Shown: positions 1-16,032, counted from the first letter of the stretch. The stretch is 64,000 nt of DNA from Oscarella lobularis (GCF_947507565.1 NC_089192.1:744001-808000); one strand, 5' to 3'. Notes: generated from the sequence alone by a model not told the origin. Program-made: numbers and translations.

Positions 1-40
1 TTTCGATCTCGTGTGTATTTGTTTATTTATTTCTTTTCAG

Positions 41-788
41 CTGATAGTATTGCTAATGCCGCTGGATTAGGATTTAACGGGTTTGACGAAAATTCAAATG
101 AAAAGTGGAATCTCATTACAAATACCGATATACTTGGGACAGAGGTACTGTACGACTCTCTAATCGTCGCGACTTAGTTCGAATAATCACGTGTTAGTTT
201 GCTCTCAATTTTAAACATCTCCTCGAAAGCTGGAATATTCAAACAAGCGTCTGGCTTAAAAGGTTTTGACTGAAATAACTTTTTCTATTTTGACTAAGAC
301 TTTGCGTTGTAGAGTTTGCTACGAAAGAGTAAAATTTCGACCGTTTCTATTGACGAATATCCTAGTGGCGTGGTGGCACGGATTCTTTCCAATATACTAC
401 GTTGGTTGGGTGGGATTTGGGTTTTCAGTGCTGGCAGCGAGACACGTAAAATATATTTAAAAAATGTAAATGTAAAATAGAGATGTTTCTTCAGATTCGA
501 CGTGTCATTCGTCCGTACTTTCAGAAGCACTATGTTCTCCAGCGTTTCTACGACTGTCTCACCATAGTAACGACGATGGCGTTTCTGACGTATTACGTCG
601 TGACGATTGCTCTTATGGATTTTGGCAAAACCTTTTCTTTTTGGAGGTACGAAATGAATCAATTTCAATTATTGATGCAACTAGTTCAATTATATAGATC
701 TCAATATTTTCTCGGTCATCTAATACCCATAGCCGTTGTGCTACTATGCAGCAGAAAGAAGCAAGTCAAAAAAGACAAGGACGATTAA
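41..788 (+). CDS. MBOAT1/2-like lysophospholipid acyltransferase, 3' part
   Basis: This is the 3' end of a membrane-bound O-acyltransferase of the MBOAT1/MBOAT2 type. These enzymes sit in the endoplasmic reticulum membrane and re-acylate lysophospholipids with acyl-CoA. Five exons are visible, all in phase: 41-144, 198-262, 313-445, 495-646 and 698-788. Recognisable blocks in order are AAGLGFNGFDENS, SWNIQTSVWLKRVCYER and the AWWHGFFP segment, whose histidine is the conserved MBOAT catalytic His. Hydrophobic helices follow, and the protein ends with a lysine-rich cytosolic tail. The start and most upstream exons lie outside the window. It is followed on the same strand after 169 bp by the coiled-coil gene. 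The exact substrate (lyso-PE, lyso-PS or lyso-PC) cannot be read from this part. Confidence 0.85.
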
Positions 789-957
789 TTAAAAGCTATG
801 CTGGCGCCTAAGTGTAACATCAAAGACACCCGCTGTACAAACAAACAACTCCGCGTCCGGGAACCATTAAACCGACGTCCGGGATAGCGAAAATCCTTTC
901 TTTTGTCTCCCAACGTTCAGCTGCAGTTTTCCCGACGCTCTCAGCTCGCATATACTC

Positions 958-2971
958 ATGTCGAAACGTTCGTCGAACGTAGGCCAACTCGTTCAGCGTT
1001 TCGAGAGCCAGAAAGGCAAGGAATCCGCGCCGGCGGGGCCGACACGTCGGCTTTCGTCGAGTTCGACGCCCACGTCGTCGTCGTCGAAGCCGCCACTCAA
1101 GGCAAAACCGTCTCCGAACGCAATCGGATCGCCGCGCACCACGCCGGAGCCTCAATCGAGACAAAAACCGATCGGCGCGGGGGCGGGGTCGTCGGCGCGC
1201 GTCGCCGAACTGGAGAAAAAATGCGAAATGCAGGCGAAGGAGATCGAGACGATGCGCAAGGCGACGAACGAGAGCGCGACGGAGACGTTGAGAGAGGAAT
1301 ACGAGGAAAAAATCGAGAAGTTGGAGCGAGAAAAGAAAGAACTCGAAGGCGAAGTCGAAACGCTTCGAGAGAAGAGTGAGGAGACGCGGGAAGACGTCGA
1401 CGTCGACGAAACGTCGACGATCGAAATCGAGCGGCTCAAAGACGAAAAGACGAAAATCGAAGAAGAATTCGAAATTTTGAAAAGCGACGTCGAGAATCTT
1501 CAAAGGGAAGTCGACGACTCGAAGGCGGAGTTCGAGAAGGAGAAGAAGAAATGCGAACGCGAAATCGAGAAGCGAATTCTATTGGAGGACGATTTGGAAG
1601 CGGAACGCAAACGCGTTGCGAAATTGGAGAGCGATGCGAAGAAGAACGTCGAAGGGGCCCCCGTTACTAGGGGAACGAAAGCGTTGCGAGAGGAGATACG
1701 GGATTTGAAGAAGCAGATCGGCGGAAAGGATAAGGCGTTGGTGGATATGAAAGAGCAGAGGGACGAATTGAGAGACGAGATCGAGAAACTGCGAGCCGGA
1801 TCCGTCGAACGAAGTGATGATGACGACGAACTCAAGAAGGAAGTCGAGAGATTGGAGGAGCTCTTGGAACGCACAAAGAGGTATCAATCCGAAGCCGAAG
1901 TCGATCTCGAGATGATGAAAGTCGAACGGGAAAAATTGCGGGGAGATGTTGAGAGATTGACGGGCGACGTCAAGAAGGCGAAATCGGAGAGCGAGAAGGA
2001 GAAGAACGAAGTGGCGAAGTTGATCGAGAAAGTCGATGACTTGAAAGGGGATTTAGAGGCGGCGAGACGAGACGAAGGGGGCGAGATGGAAGCACTGCGC
2101 AAGGAGGTGGAGCGGTTGGAGGGACGCGAAGAGGATCTTGAAGCGAAGATCGATAAATTGGAAAATGAGAAAGCGAATGAGGTAAGTGGCGTCGGTCCCG
2201 TCTTTTTTCTTTGTTTGTTTTTTTTTACCGTGGGGGGTCCGTTTTGTACGTAGAGTGAGCTCGAGGCGGCGAGACAAACGATTAAGGAGTTAGAAGCTGC
2301 GTTAGAAAAGGAGAAGGCCTCTAAGGCAGACATCGAGAAGAAAATGGCAAGACAGCTAGGATAAGATTTCGTAGGCGAATAATCGTCTCTCTCTATCTAT
2401 CAGATTGAGAGAGCTCAATCGCAGCCTGTTATATCTCCTCCTCCTGTAGCAGCAAGGCCAAAGTAAAATAGACTCTCCTTTTCTTATGTTTTATTATATA
2501 GATATTTTTTAATTAAGGGTTAGTCCTAAGCCGGTTGGGAATAAGACGGCCGCTTTGCAAGGGAAACTATTCGCTGGAGGAGCGATGCGTTTGCCGGGAA
2601 TGGGCGGGCTGCCGCCGAAGCCGAAAAAGCCGGAAAACGATAACAAAAACGTTGGAGATTTTATTTCAAAGAAACTCAAAATAATTCGCTCTTTTTTCTA
2701 GGAAGAGGGCGGCGAGGACGGCGAGATTCCGAGATCGGGAACGTTGCCGAGATTGACGGCGAGATTCGATCGTCCCAGACGCGACAACGTGAAACCGCCG
2801 TCGAAGGAGTTTCGCCAGTCGCTCATCATCGAAGCGGAAAAATCGGAATTCACTCTCGCCGCCGCCGGCGGCAACGGCAGCGCCGGTGACGGCGGTGGAG
2901 AAGATGAATTCGTCGATCCTTTGAGCGAAGCGGCGGCGGCTCAAAACGGATCAGAAGAGGACGACGATTAG
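958..2971 (+). CDS. Coiled-coil protein, family not recognised
   Basis: Five exons give 592 residues: 958-2181, 2254-2346, 2404-2462, 2518-2650 (acceptor could be 6 bp later) and 2702-2971. Residues 1 to about 75 are Ser/Pro-rich and probably disordered. Residues about 78-450 are a long Glu/Lys-rich coiled coil with heptad leucines. The tail is Pro/Gly-rich (MGGLPPKPKKPE), then basic (RFDRPRRDNVKPP), and ends in an acidic stretch. The segment LTARFDRPRRDNVKPP loosely recalls capping-protein interaction motifs, but I would not assign it on that. Intron 2 uses a GC donor (2347-2348), because no GT donor keeps the frame. A cytoskeletal or scaffold role would be a guess. It converges on Miro, with 100 bp between the two stop codons. 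Confidence 0.75.
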
Positions 2972-3002
2972 TTTGACGTGAGTGCGTGATTTCTTTGTTT
3001 TG

Positions 3003-3032
3003 CTCTCCCCCCCCTCCCTCCCTCCCTCCCTC
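3003..3032. repeat. Polypyrimidine C/T tract
   Basis: A low-complexity CTCCC-type run lies in the short gap between the convergent coiled-coil and Miro genes. It is probably 3' untranslated or intergenic sequence. Confidence 0.8.
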
Positions 3033-3071
3033 ATTTGTCTCTTAAGAAGCGCAGGCTGTCTCCGTCCCCTC

Positions 3072-6789
<3,718 letters not shown>

Positions 6790-8249
6790 TCATTGGTCAC
6801 AAAACGTATCACTCTCCCCACTAACCTTTCTCGAACTCGGAGCCACAGACGACGACGGTGTCTCGTCCTCGCCAGTCAGCGAGTCGACGTCCAGGTGTTG
6901 ATATTGATCGCTGCGTAAACTGCTGAGAGACGTGAATTGGCTGCCCGGCTGAAGACCAAGAGCTGGAAAAAAAAACATATAATTTGAGTACCAAATTTAT
7001 TATTTAAAAATACTCACATAGTGCTAATGATCTCGCCGCGCCGTCTACTTCCTCTAATTCCGCGTGAATGACGTCCTCTTCGGCTCCGTCGCCCATGTCT
7101 CTTCCTTTCAGCTCGCTTTCGATGATTTTCTCGCGAAGTTTCTTTGCCTGTCGACTCTCGTGAATTTCCTGACTGATCATCTCCAAGTTCTCCAACGCTT
7201 GACTGTACTTTGCCTTGGCCGCCTTTATCTGACCCATCAGCGACATGATCTGCTTTCTAAATGCCTAAGTACAAAAATATATTCGAGCATACACGTACAT
7301 CTATAGCTGTATATACATACCTCTGCTTTGTGATGATGTCTTGCTCTTGCCTCATAAAACGGTCTTTAATAAATTAATAATAAAATTAATAATAAAATTG
7401 GCTTTTCTAATTTTCCCCCCCTCACGTCGATTTATTAATGGATCCTCTGAACTTTGACAGTAGCGTTGCCACGCAACGTCTCGCCTCCTCATATTGCAGA
7501 GCAGTCTTTTGATATTCGACGCTACTTTTTTCTCTCGCCCTCTCAGCCTCTAAAACCTAAGACATCCAAAACATATATAGTATTTATTTATTTATTTACT
7601 TATTTATTTATTTTTTCTTACTCTTATTGTTGCCTGATTGAGTGTGTCTTGCCACGCCTGATTGAATACGGGTTTTTCTCCGTCTTTGACTGTCAGCATC
7701 TCCTTCTCTGCTATCGATACCGTCTTTTTCGCCGCTTTCAGATGGTCCGATGCCTTTTCGAATGCGATTGCTGCGCGCTGATTGTCGATGTGGGCCTGCG
7801 TTTTAGCGTCACGTGATTGGGTCCCCCGTCGAGGAAACGCTTGCCTTTTTCGCTCGGACGCGCGCTTCGAAGTACGGCGCACTTTTCTCTATTGATTTGC
7901 CGAATTTCTTCTTCCACGCCTGGCACTGTTGACTGAATTCGCCCAAAGCGAGCCGGTTCGCTTGTCGCACTTCCTAAAGAACGACGTCACGTGATTTTAC
8001 ACGTGTCGAATGCTGCTCCGTTTTTCCTTACGTCCTGCTCCTTTTCTAGCCGATTTATTTCGTCTGACGCATAATTTAATAGATCGAGATTCTCCTGCCG
8101 AACGATCGCGTACAGATTAGCTCGATTTGTCGGCGATTTCGCCGGTCTACCTTGATGCGGGGATCCAATTCTTCGTCCTCTTCGTCTTGCGGAGCGTCGT
8201 CGATCGTCTCGACGTCTGCATTAGTCGATGACATGTCAGTTTCGCTCAT
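6790..8249 (-). CDS. SH3BP5: SH3BP5-like RAB11 guanine exchange factor
   Basis: Eight exons give 352 residues: 8151-8249, 8032-8094, 7845-7973, 7622-7795, 7426-7556, 7321-7363, 7018-7264 and 6790-6962. The family (SH3BP5/SAB and SH3BP5L) forms a long coiled-coil V that activates RAB11 and can bind JNK. The acidic N-terminus ends in EEDEELDPRI. Conserved blocks follow: APYFEAR, FEKASDHLKAAKKTVSIAE, AWQDTLNQAT and YSQALENLEMISQEIHESR. The tail is Ser-rich. Intron 3 uses a GC donor (7844-7843), supported because skipping to the next GT would insert two residues absent from homologues. The start codon is 108 bp from that of the divergent ankyrin/SOCS gene, so they probably share a promoter. Confidence 0.9.
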
Positions 8250-8357
8250 CGTCGCATTTTTTCTCCAAGAAAACGCGAGTGATACAGCGAGAGGCGTTTG
8301 AACGCAGTGCGCTATACACCTAGCGTACGCAGTGCGCACCCACCCACTCTCTGAACA

Positions 8358-9334
8358 ATGGCACAAGGAGCTCAGGGAGCACAGGGTCCACAGGGTCCAG
8401 CAGGTCAAGCGTTGCTACCAGCCAATCCACCGTGGACAACGCGAGTACACGAAGCCGCAAAGGCGCGCAACTGGATCGACCTGGAAACTTACCTAGCCCA
8501 AGGCGACAACCCGAATGAAATCGATCCTTCGGGAAGTACGGCTTTGGAATATCTCCTACTACTCCAACCTCCAAACGACGAAACTCTACCACAACAAGGT
8601 CTAGATTTTAATTATTTAATTTAATTAATTAATTAATATATATAGGCGATGAGCTCAATAGTGAACGCTTCGCTCGTTTCGCCTGCATGAACGTTCTACT
8701 CAAACGCGGCGTCAATCCGAATCGCGCGGACAAGGGCGGTTGGACGGTGGCCCATCGCGCCGCGTGGCACGGCGACGTCAACGCAATCAAATTCCTCGCG
8801 CGCTACGGCGTTCGCTTGACGTCGAAAAACGCGCGCGGGCAAACGCCGAGCGATCTCGCCGCAATCAAAAGCCGCTGGGACATCGTCGCCCATCTCGACG
8901 GCGCCACAACGAATTTGCAAATACTATGTCGAAACGTCATACGCGAATCGTTGGGACGCAAAGCCGAGGATTTCATCGATCGACTTCCCTTGCCGAAACG
9001 ATTGAAATTGATCGTTAATTTTGGGTTGCCCTATCGCGGTTGGTCGGGGAGGGTGATACCGGCTTCGCCTTGGGATATGGGGAGGCTCGGTTCGGCGCCC
9101 AAAGGGGAGATGCACGCGTTTTTGTGCGAGAACGCGTCGACGTCTCTCTTGAGTAAATATAACGTGGAAAGGGACAAGGTTAGTCGCGACGAGACGCTCG
9201 TCGCCGCGTTTAGGGAGATGTATTTGAAAAACGAATTCGCCGAGATTGCGTACGAAGAGCCCGTGTGGAAATTTCGCGATTATAGTGCCGGTAAACCGGA
9301 GGTACTGCTGTACGAGGAGGGCTTACATTATTAA
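8358..9334 (+). CDS. Ankyrin-repeat and SOCS-box protein (ASB-like)
   Basis: Two exons, 8358-8598 and 8646-9334, encode 309 residues. ASB proteins are substrate receptors of Cullin5-ElonginB/C ubiquitin ligases. The N-terminus is Gly/Gln/Pro-rich. Ankyrin repeats cover about residues 35-180, with typical GVNPNRADKGGWTVAHRAA and ARGQTPSDLA helices. A SOCS box follows: LQILCRNVIRESLG gives the Elongin-binding BC part and DRLPLPKRLK the Cul5 LPLP part. About 95 residues extend beyond the SOCS box, which is longer than usual for ASBs. Its stop codon is only 3 bp from that of the convergent Ku80 gene, so the two 3' untranslated regions must overlap. Confidence 0.85.
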
Positions 9335-9337
9335 ATT

Positions 9338-12300
9338 TCACATCATGTCAAGCTGCGAGATAGCATTAGAACTAATAATAATAATAATAATAATAATAAA
9401 TTTCTTACCAAGTCTTCTGCATCTTCTTCAGCTGCCGCGTTTGGATTCTCTTCGACAGGGACCTCTTTTTCTGTGCTGCTCAAAAACTGAAACAAAAGCT
9501 GATTAATTATTTAATCCAAGCGCGCATTGGGGGGAGACCTCTCTCGCTTTTTCCGCCGAAACCGAGCTATCATTGGCTTCTGCAGTCGTAATCAAACTCA
9601 CCTTCTCTAAATACGTAATCAATGATTAATACCCCCCTAACTCTTCTCCAGCCCACCGTCCTTGATTTTCACCCAGAAAATCGTTCCCCTTCCGGCTATG
9701 AGCTGCTCCTTTAGTTCAATCAAGAATTCGTTAAACTTTCCCGGTTCTCGAAACTAACAAGAAATCACCCTTCGTTCCCTTAGCTAAGAAAGCGATTCTT
9801 ACTTTGACTGCAGCATCTCTTAGAGCCTTCAAACACTCCATAGCCTTGCCGTGGTACTGATCGCCGAGAGAATCGAATATCAGCTGACAGACGCGTTTCT
9901 TCATCTGACCAAAAGCTAACGAATCAACTCACATGCAAACGAAAAGCATTCCAAAAAACCCATCCACTAACCTTCGTCAAATAAATCGACGTCCTTCATA
10001 TTAACCAAAGAATTGAAATCGCCAACCGGATCGACAGTTCCAACCTCATAAAAAATAACTAATCTTTATTATTATTAGGTGATTACATGTAGCTATGAAC
10101 CTCTTTCACTTGTGATTTTGCTAACCCAGCCATAGACAAGTCATCTGCGTCGCCGAGTCTCGCTTGCTTGGGCAAAGGCGCCGGGTTATCCAAATCAAGA
10201 GACCCACTACAAATAATAGGTTTTTAATAAATTAATTAAATAGTGGTATTTTCTCACGTGTCTTTCCACATGGTGGCCGCCGTTGTAGTGCGTTTGGCTT
10301 TCTTCTCGATTTTCTCAAGCGGAAACGCGGCCTTTTGGAAGAGAGAAATGACGGGGGTCAAATCTTATATGAGAACGACGTGTCGCACTCGGATTTTTTC
10401 CGTTGCCAGTTCACTTGCAGCCACAATAGCAGACGGCATCTTCAAACAACTGAAAAACAAAATAGCTGAATAATAAAAATCATCTGCACATGATCGTCAT
10501 ACTCAGCGATTAGTGGATCTACTTCTGGTAAGGGATCATCAGGATTAAGAGCCCTATGTTGGATACACTGAAAAAAATTAGTAACATTTAATAGAAAAAT
10601 ATTCATCTCTTTATTTATTTATTTATTTGCCTGATAAATTCGTTGCAAAACGGGATTAAACGTGCTTTTCGGCTTAAAAGCTTCCCCCAAATCCCCGCTG
10701 TCGTCTCTACATAGAAATTCATCTAGGCATACTTAATAGTAATGTATAGAATTGTACCTCTCTGCCTGCATTAAATCCATACTGGTTATAAGGTCATCTA
10801 CAGCTTGAACCTGATCATCTGAAGTGCCCACGTATTTGCCAGTAACTGATTAATTAAACTATAAACCTGTGGCTACGTGTTTTTTGCTATCCAACGTAGC
10901 AAACGTGTACTGTCGAAGATCTTCCATATAAGGCAATTGCGTGAACAGCAAACACTAGAAAAAGAGAAAGCACTAATTAAAATATGACGTATTTTCTTTT
11001 GCTGATAAGGACTTCGTAATCAGGTTTGATGTGAGGCGTGCACACGCCGATTTTCGGTTCGGCGTTTGCGCGAAACGAATACTTGACAATCATCACGAGC
11101 CCCGTTTCCTGCATAGCGTGGACGAGAGCGGACAAGGCAACTCCCGCTTCCTATAGACAAAATTCCAAACACTCAATATATGAAGATATGCCACGGACCT
11201 GGTCATTCTGAGCGGGAACAAACGCAACGACACCGTCGCCAAGGTACTGATGATGTTTAATCTGAAACGTCAATTATTACAGATTATTTTATCACTGTAT
11301 TATTTTTGCAACGTACGTTGGTCTCTTTGGTGAATCCGAGCGCTTTCAAACACCTCGGCGTCTTGAATTTCATAGCATCTTTATCAACACGAGCAATGGG
11401 AATCAGATCTTTCCCATACCAAAAGCCTAGAACATATATTGCAATGAATATACTCCTTGATATGAGCGTCGTCTCGAAATTGCCTTCGGCGACGTTTTCC
11501 TTCGCCACTTCCGTCTGATTTTCGTCGTTCAAGTGATAGGATCTCTCCAGTTTCACCTTCATCGATCCTGGATACTTGGACGCTTGAGAAACGGCCGAAA
11601 CTTTCTCAAACGAAATCGTCTTCTGTTCCTTGACTCTGTAATATCCCCAGACGTTGATCTTTAGCGTTGATCCGATTTCGAGGGGTCCGCGAAAGACGGA
11701 CGTCTGCCTCGCTTGACGACGAGCGAAAAAGGCCAACGTGACCATGGCGTCGGCGAAAGAAAGAAAAGTCCCGTCGATGGAGGAGACCAAACGCTTGAGA
11801 AGATTCTCGCCCGAACGCTAAACTCTCGCTACGAAAAAGATATATTACAAAAAATGAAGATTTTTTACTTGAGTGTCGGTTTTGGGCTTTCCAGACGGAG
11901 GAGGAGGAGGAGGTCCAGAAGCCGAGCCATTCTCCAAATCATCGTCATCAACGTCAGGACCACTAAAATTTTTAAAATCATTATTAGTGTTTAATTTTTT
12001 TTCTTACATGACTTGAAGTTGAGCTTCCATGCTTGCTAGGCCTCCTTCGATCGATTCCAATTGGTCTTGAGACGCAGGAGAACCGCAGTCGGTGAAGAGA
12101 ATGAATTTGGCTCCGCCCAGCTTCCTGCCCCTAAATCATTCATTTAATTAATAATCATTTGTAGTCTATCTGTTTTTTTTTCTTTTCTACTTCATGTGAT
12201 GTTGGGCGTGATCCATGGCAACTACAAGAGCGTCAATGACTGAAACAATTTAATTTATTCAATTAATGAAATCGATTTTTTTATGTATCTCACAGTCTCC

Positions 12301-12759
12301 GTCTTCGTTTCCCGGTGTTATTTCGTTTTGAATGAGTTTCAAGAAATCCAAAGAGGGTGCAGCCAGTTTGTGAGCGAGCGTCACGTGATCGTATCCACCG
12401 CTTTCTGCCAGCGGATTATCGGTTTCTAAAACGTTTCCGAGTGAGAGGAATGCGTTTTACGGACGCCACGTGCTCTACCGCGTGTTCCGAACAAAACTAA
12501 GCCGATTTCGTCTTTGCTGCCTGCAAACATCTTCCGAAGGCATTAAACATCAATATAAATAGTAGATCGCTCCCTTACTCGATGCTGGACGATCATGTTG
12601 ATGACTTTGACGGCGGTTTGAAGAAACGTCGCGTGTCCCGGCGGCGCGGAGCACGCAGAAGGCCCGACGTCCAACAGAAACACAACAGCATCGCCCTGGA
12701 AAACAAAAAAAGGTAGTGAACGAGCAGAAAATCGATATAGACGCTACTTTTTGCGCCAT
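9338..12759 (-). CDS. XRCC5: Ku80 (XRCC5), 24 coding exons
   Basis: This encodes about 756 residues (human 732). Ku80 pairs with Ku70 to hold broken DNA ends for non-homologous end joining. Exons: 12748-12759, 12579-12695, 12479-12530, 12294-12425, 12191-12239, 12008-12130, 11869-11962, 11454-11817, 11317-11426, 11199-11261, 11013-11150, 10867-10954, 10758-10845, 10631-10706, 10503-10567, 10389-10449, 10258-10331, 10101-10206, 9972-10044, 9803-9915, 9642-9753, 9539-9606, 9409-9486, 9338-9352. Order of domains: von Willebrand A (VVFLLDVG, KFILFTD), Ku core (GPLEIGSTLKI, YMEDLRQYTF), C-terminal helical domain, and a tail EEDAEDLLDMM matching the DNA-PKcs-binding motif of vertebrate Ku80. The first coding exon is 12 nt and the last 15 nt. 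Intron 14 has a GC donor (10630-10629). Confidence 0.95.
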
Positions 12760-13194
12760 GGCAGGCTCGAGCGCGTTAGGCACGTGACAACAAGGCCAGC
12801 GCGCGCCGTCGAGTTTACGCGAATATTTAATTTAACTAGCCGTGTACCCGTCTTCGACGGGTGTATAATTGTGTTTACATATTAATTATTTATAGTTCTG
12901 CGCGTATTTTGTAATATTCCCACACCACATCAGAGAGAACCTTTCCGCTGGTGTGGCCTGGGTACCCGTACCCAAAAGGTCCAGTTTGCACCGCCTCGGT
13001 GAGGGTAGTCCAAAGATGTTTCTGTCAAATTGTTGACCTGGTCCATATACACACAGGATTCGTGCAAGGCTGGCGTACTAAATAGTAGACCCTGTCCATC
13101 GCCCGCCTAATTGAATACTGCGGGTGAAGGCGGTGCATAATCCGACTGACTGACTGACTATATATTAATGTACTTTGGGGGCGAAGGCCAGTAT

Positions 13195-13238
13195 GTACTT
13201 ATAGCGAGTAAAGTACATACGGGACAGCGAAGCGAACC
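13195..13238. repeat. Direct repeat copy 1 flanking the repeat block
   Basis: A 44-bp sequence starting gtacttatagcg and ending gacagcgaagcgaacc recurs almost unchanged at 15,990-16,032, with a 1-bp length difference and a few substitutions. The two copies bracket about 2.75 kb. Confidence 0.85.
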
Positions 13239-13972
13239 CTACGCTAGCGAGGCCCGCTAGCGATCGACATAGAAACGGTCGCCGGAATGTTAAAAAAGTC
13301 GAAAAAACGTTGTAGCTTCGCTGAAATAGCTCCTGGAACGAAATTTTCTGAACAGATCGAAGTCTATTGCATTGACTGACAAGTTCAGTGCATTCGGAGC
13401 ACAGAAAACGTTGAGTTTTTGACTGCGGAACTAATTAGGGCGTTGGCATTAGTGACGTCATTATCGATATCGCTCAATAAGTTGTTAGTTGTCAGTGACG
13501 TCACGAGAACGTCATCAAAAGGGAGGAGATTGCGTAGGCGAGCATACGGGTATGGAGACACTTGCTCCTCAATAGTAGGCGTTCCCAAAAATTTTTGAAA
13601 AGGGACTATCGAGACCGTTCGTTTATTCGACGAAAACGGCGGTGTAATTAAATTAATCGTTTCCGGTGGGCGGCGAAAATTTTTCCATGTACTGTTGCTA
13701 TGCAGAAAACGCGATTTTGAAGATGGCAATTGTATTATCGAGGAGTGACCTACACGCCGTAGCGTCGAAGTCATTAAGGACAAAACCCCGTTTTTTTGGC
13801 ATATAGTAAGGGGGTACTACTCTCTGGAAATGACCCGAGTATCAGTACCGACCGCGAGCAGTCTTGATCAGTGGTAATACTGACGCTGCTCCGAATCCGT
13901 ACCGATAGACAGTGGAAAGAGTGCAGGCGTCTCTGGCTGTCCGCGTGCAATCGCTACGATTCTCGCGTGCAG

Positions 13973-14373
13973 CTCGCGTCGTACGATCACGTATCATCGA
14001 CGATGGAGAGAAATGTGTTATGGGTGCGAATATCTCGCACGACGGGCCATCTCTCGCGTCGTACGATCACGTATCATCGACGATGGAGAGAAATCTGTTA
14101 TGGGTGCGGGTGTCTCGCACGACGGGCCCATCTCCGGATCTTCCGTCGCACACTGTGCTCACGCGAGTGGAGCGTGTCATCCCGCATCGAAGACGCAGGC
14201 CTCGTCGCCGACGTCTCGATGCAGGATAGTCAGAGCAAAGGCGGCAGAAAGCGTTTGATTCTCGCGTCGTACGATCACGTATCTTCGACGATGGAGAGTA
14301 ATGTGTTATGGGTGCGAGTGTCTCGCACGACGGGCGGATCTCTCGTGTCGTACGATCACGTATCATCGACGAT
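13973..14373 (+). repeat. Tandem ~75-bp repeat, four copies
   Basis: Units begin with ctcgcgtcgtacgatcac at 13973, 14053, 14261 and 14342. Each complete unit ends near tctcgcacgacggg. The third is separated from the second by ~135 bp of unrelated sequence, and the fourth is cut off where the 9-bp minisatellite begins. The core gtacgatcacgtatc contains a near palindrome. Confidence 0.85.
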
Positions 14374-14375
14374 AC

Positions 14376-15990
14376 TATACTACTGCAACTACTGCAACGA
14401 CTGCAACGACTGCAACTACTGCAACTACTACAACTACTGCAACGACTGAAACTACTGCAACTACTGCAACTACTACAACGACTGCAATGACTGCAACGAC
14501 TGAAACTACTGCAACTACTGCAATGACTGCAACGACTGCAACGACTGCAACTACTGCAACTACTGCAACTACTACAACGGCTGCAACGACTGCAACTACT
14601 GCAATGACTGCAACGACTGAAACTACTGCAACTACTGCAACTACTGCAACTGCTGCAACTACTGCAACTACTACAACTACTACAACTACTACTACAACTA
14701 CTGCAACTACTACAACTACTGCAACTACTGCAACTACTGCAACTACTACAACTACTGCAACTACTGCAATGACTGCAACGACTGAAACTACTGCAACGAC
14801 TGCAATGACTGCAACGACTGAAACTACTGCAATGACTGCAACGACTGAAACTACTGCAACTACTGCAACTACTACAACTACTGCAACTACTGCAATGACT
14901 GCAACTACTGCAACTACTGCAACGACTGCAATGACTGCAACGACTGAAACTACTGCAACTACTACAACTACTGCAACTACTGCAACTACTACAACGACTG
15001 CAACTACTGCAACGACTGTAATGACTGCAACTACTGCAACTACTGCAACTACTACAACTACTGCAACTACTGCAACTACTGCAATGACTGCAACGACTGA
15101 AACTACTGCAACTACTGCAACTACTACAACTACTGCAACGACTGCAATAACTGCAACGACTGAAACTACTGCAATGACTGCAACGACTGCAACTACTGCA
15201 ACTACTGCAACTACTGCAACTACTGCAACGACTGCAATGACTGCAACGACTGAAACTACTGCAATGACTGCAACGACTGAAGCTACTGCAACTACTGCAA
15301 CTACTACAACTACTGCAACTACTGCAACGACTGCAACTACTGCAACGACTGCAATGACTGCAACGACTGAAACTACTACAACTACTGCAACGACTGCAAC
15401 TACTACAACGACTGCAACGACTGCAACGACTGCAATGACTGCAACGACTGAAACTACTGCAACTACTGCAACTACTACAACTACTGCAACTACTGCAACT
15501 ACTGCAATGACTGCAACTACTGCAATGACTGCAACGACTGCAATGACTGCAACGACTGAAACTACTGCAATGACTGCAACGACTGAAGCTACTGCAACTA
15601 CTGCAACTACTACAACTACTGCAACGACTGCAACTACTACAACTACTGCAACTACTGCAACGACTGCAACTACTGCAACGACTGCAATGACTGCAACGAC
15701 GGAAACTACTACAACTACTGCAACGACTGCAACTACTACAACGACTGCAACGACTGCAACTACTGCAATGACTGCAACGACTGAAACTACTGCAACTACT
15801 GCAACTACTACAACTACTGCAACTACTGCAATGACTGCAACTACTGCAATGACTGCAACGACTGCAATGACTGCAACGACTGAAACTACTGCAACTACTA
15901 CAACTACTGCAACTACTGCAACGACTGCAATGACTGCAACGACTGAAACTACTGCAATGACTGCAACGACTGCAACTACTGCAACTACTG
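14376..15990 (+). repeat. 9-bp minisatellite, about 1.6 kb
   Basis: Roughly 180 copies of a 9-bp unit caactactg and its variants (caacgactg, caatgactg, aaactactg) run without interruption. Because the period is a multiple of three and has no stop, several frames stay open over the whole array. These long frames encode only Thr/Ala, Cys/Ser or Val/Ala repeats and are not evidence of a gene. Confidence 0.95.
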
Positions 15991-16032
15991 TACTTATAGC
16001 GAAAAAGTACATACGGGACAGCGAAGCGAACC
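15990..16032. repeat. Direct repeat copy 2 flanking the repeat block
   Basis: This is the partner of 13,195-13,238. It begins exactly where the minisatellite ends, suggesting the array expanded inside an element that carries this sequence. Confidence 0.85.

Noticed and set aside
13385-13783. 132-codon minus-strand frame in the repeat block
   Set aside because: No recognisable domain, no splice context, and located within repeat-derived DNA.
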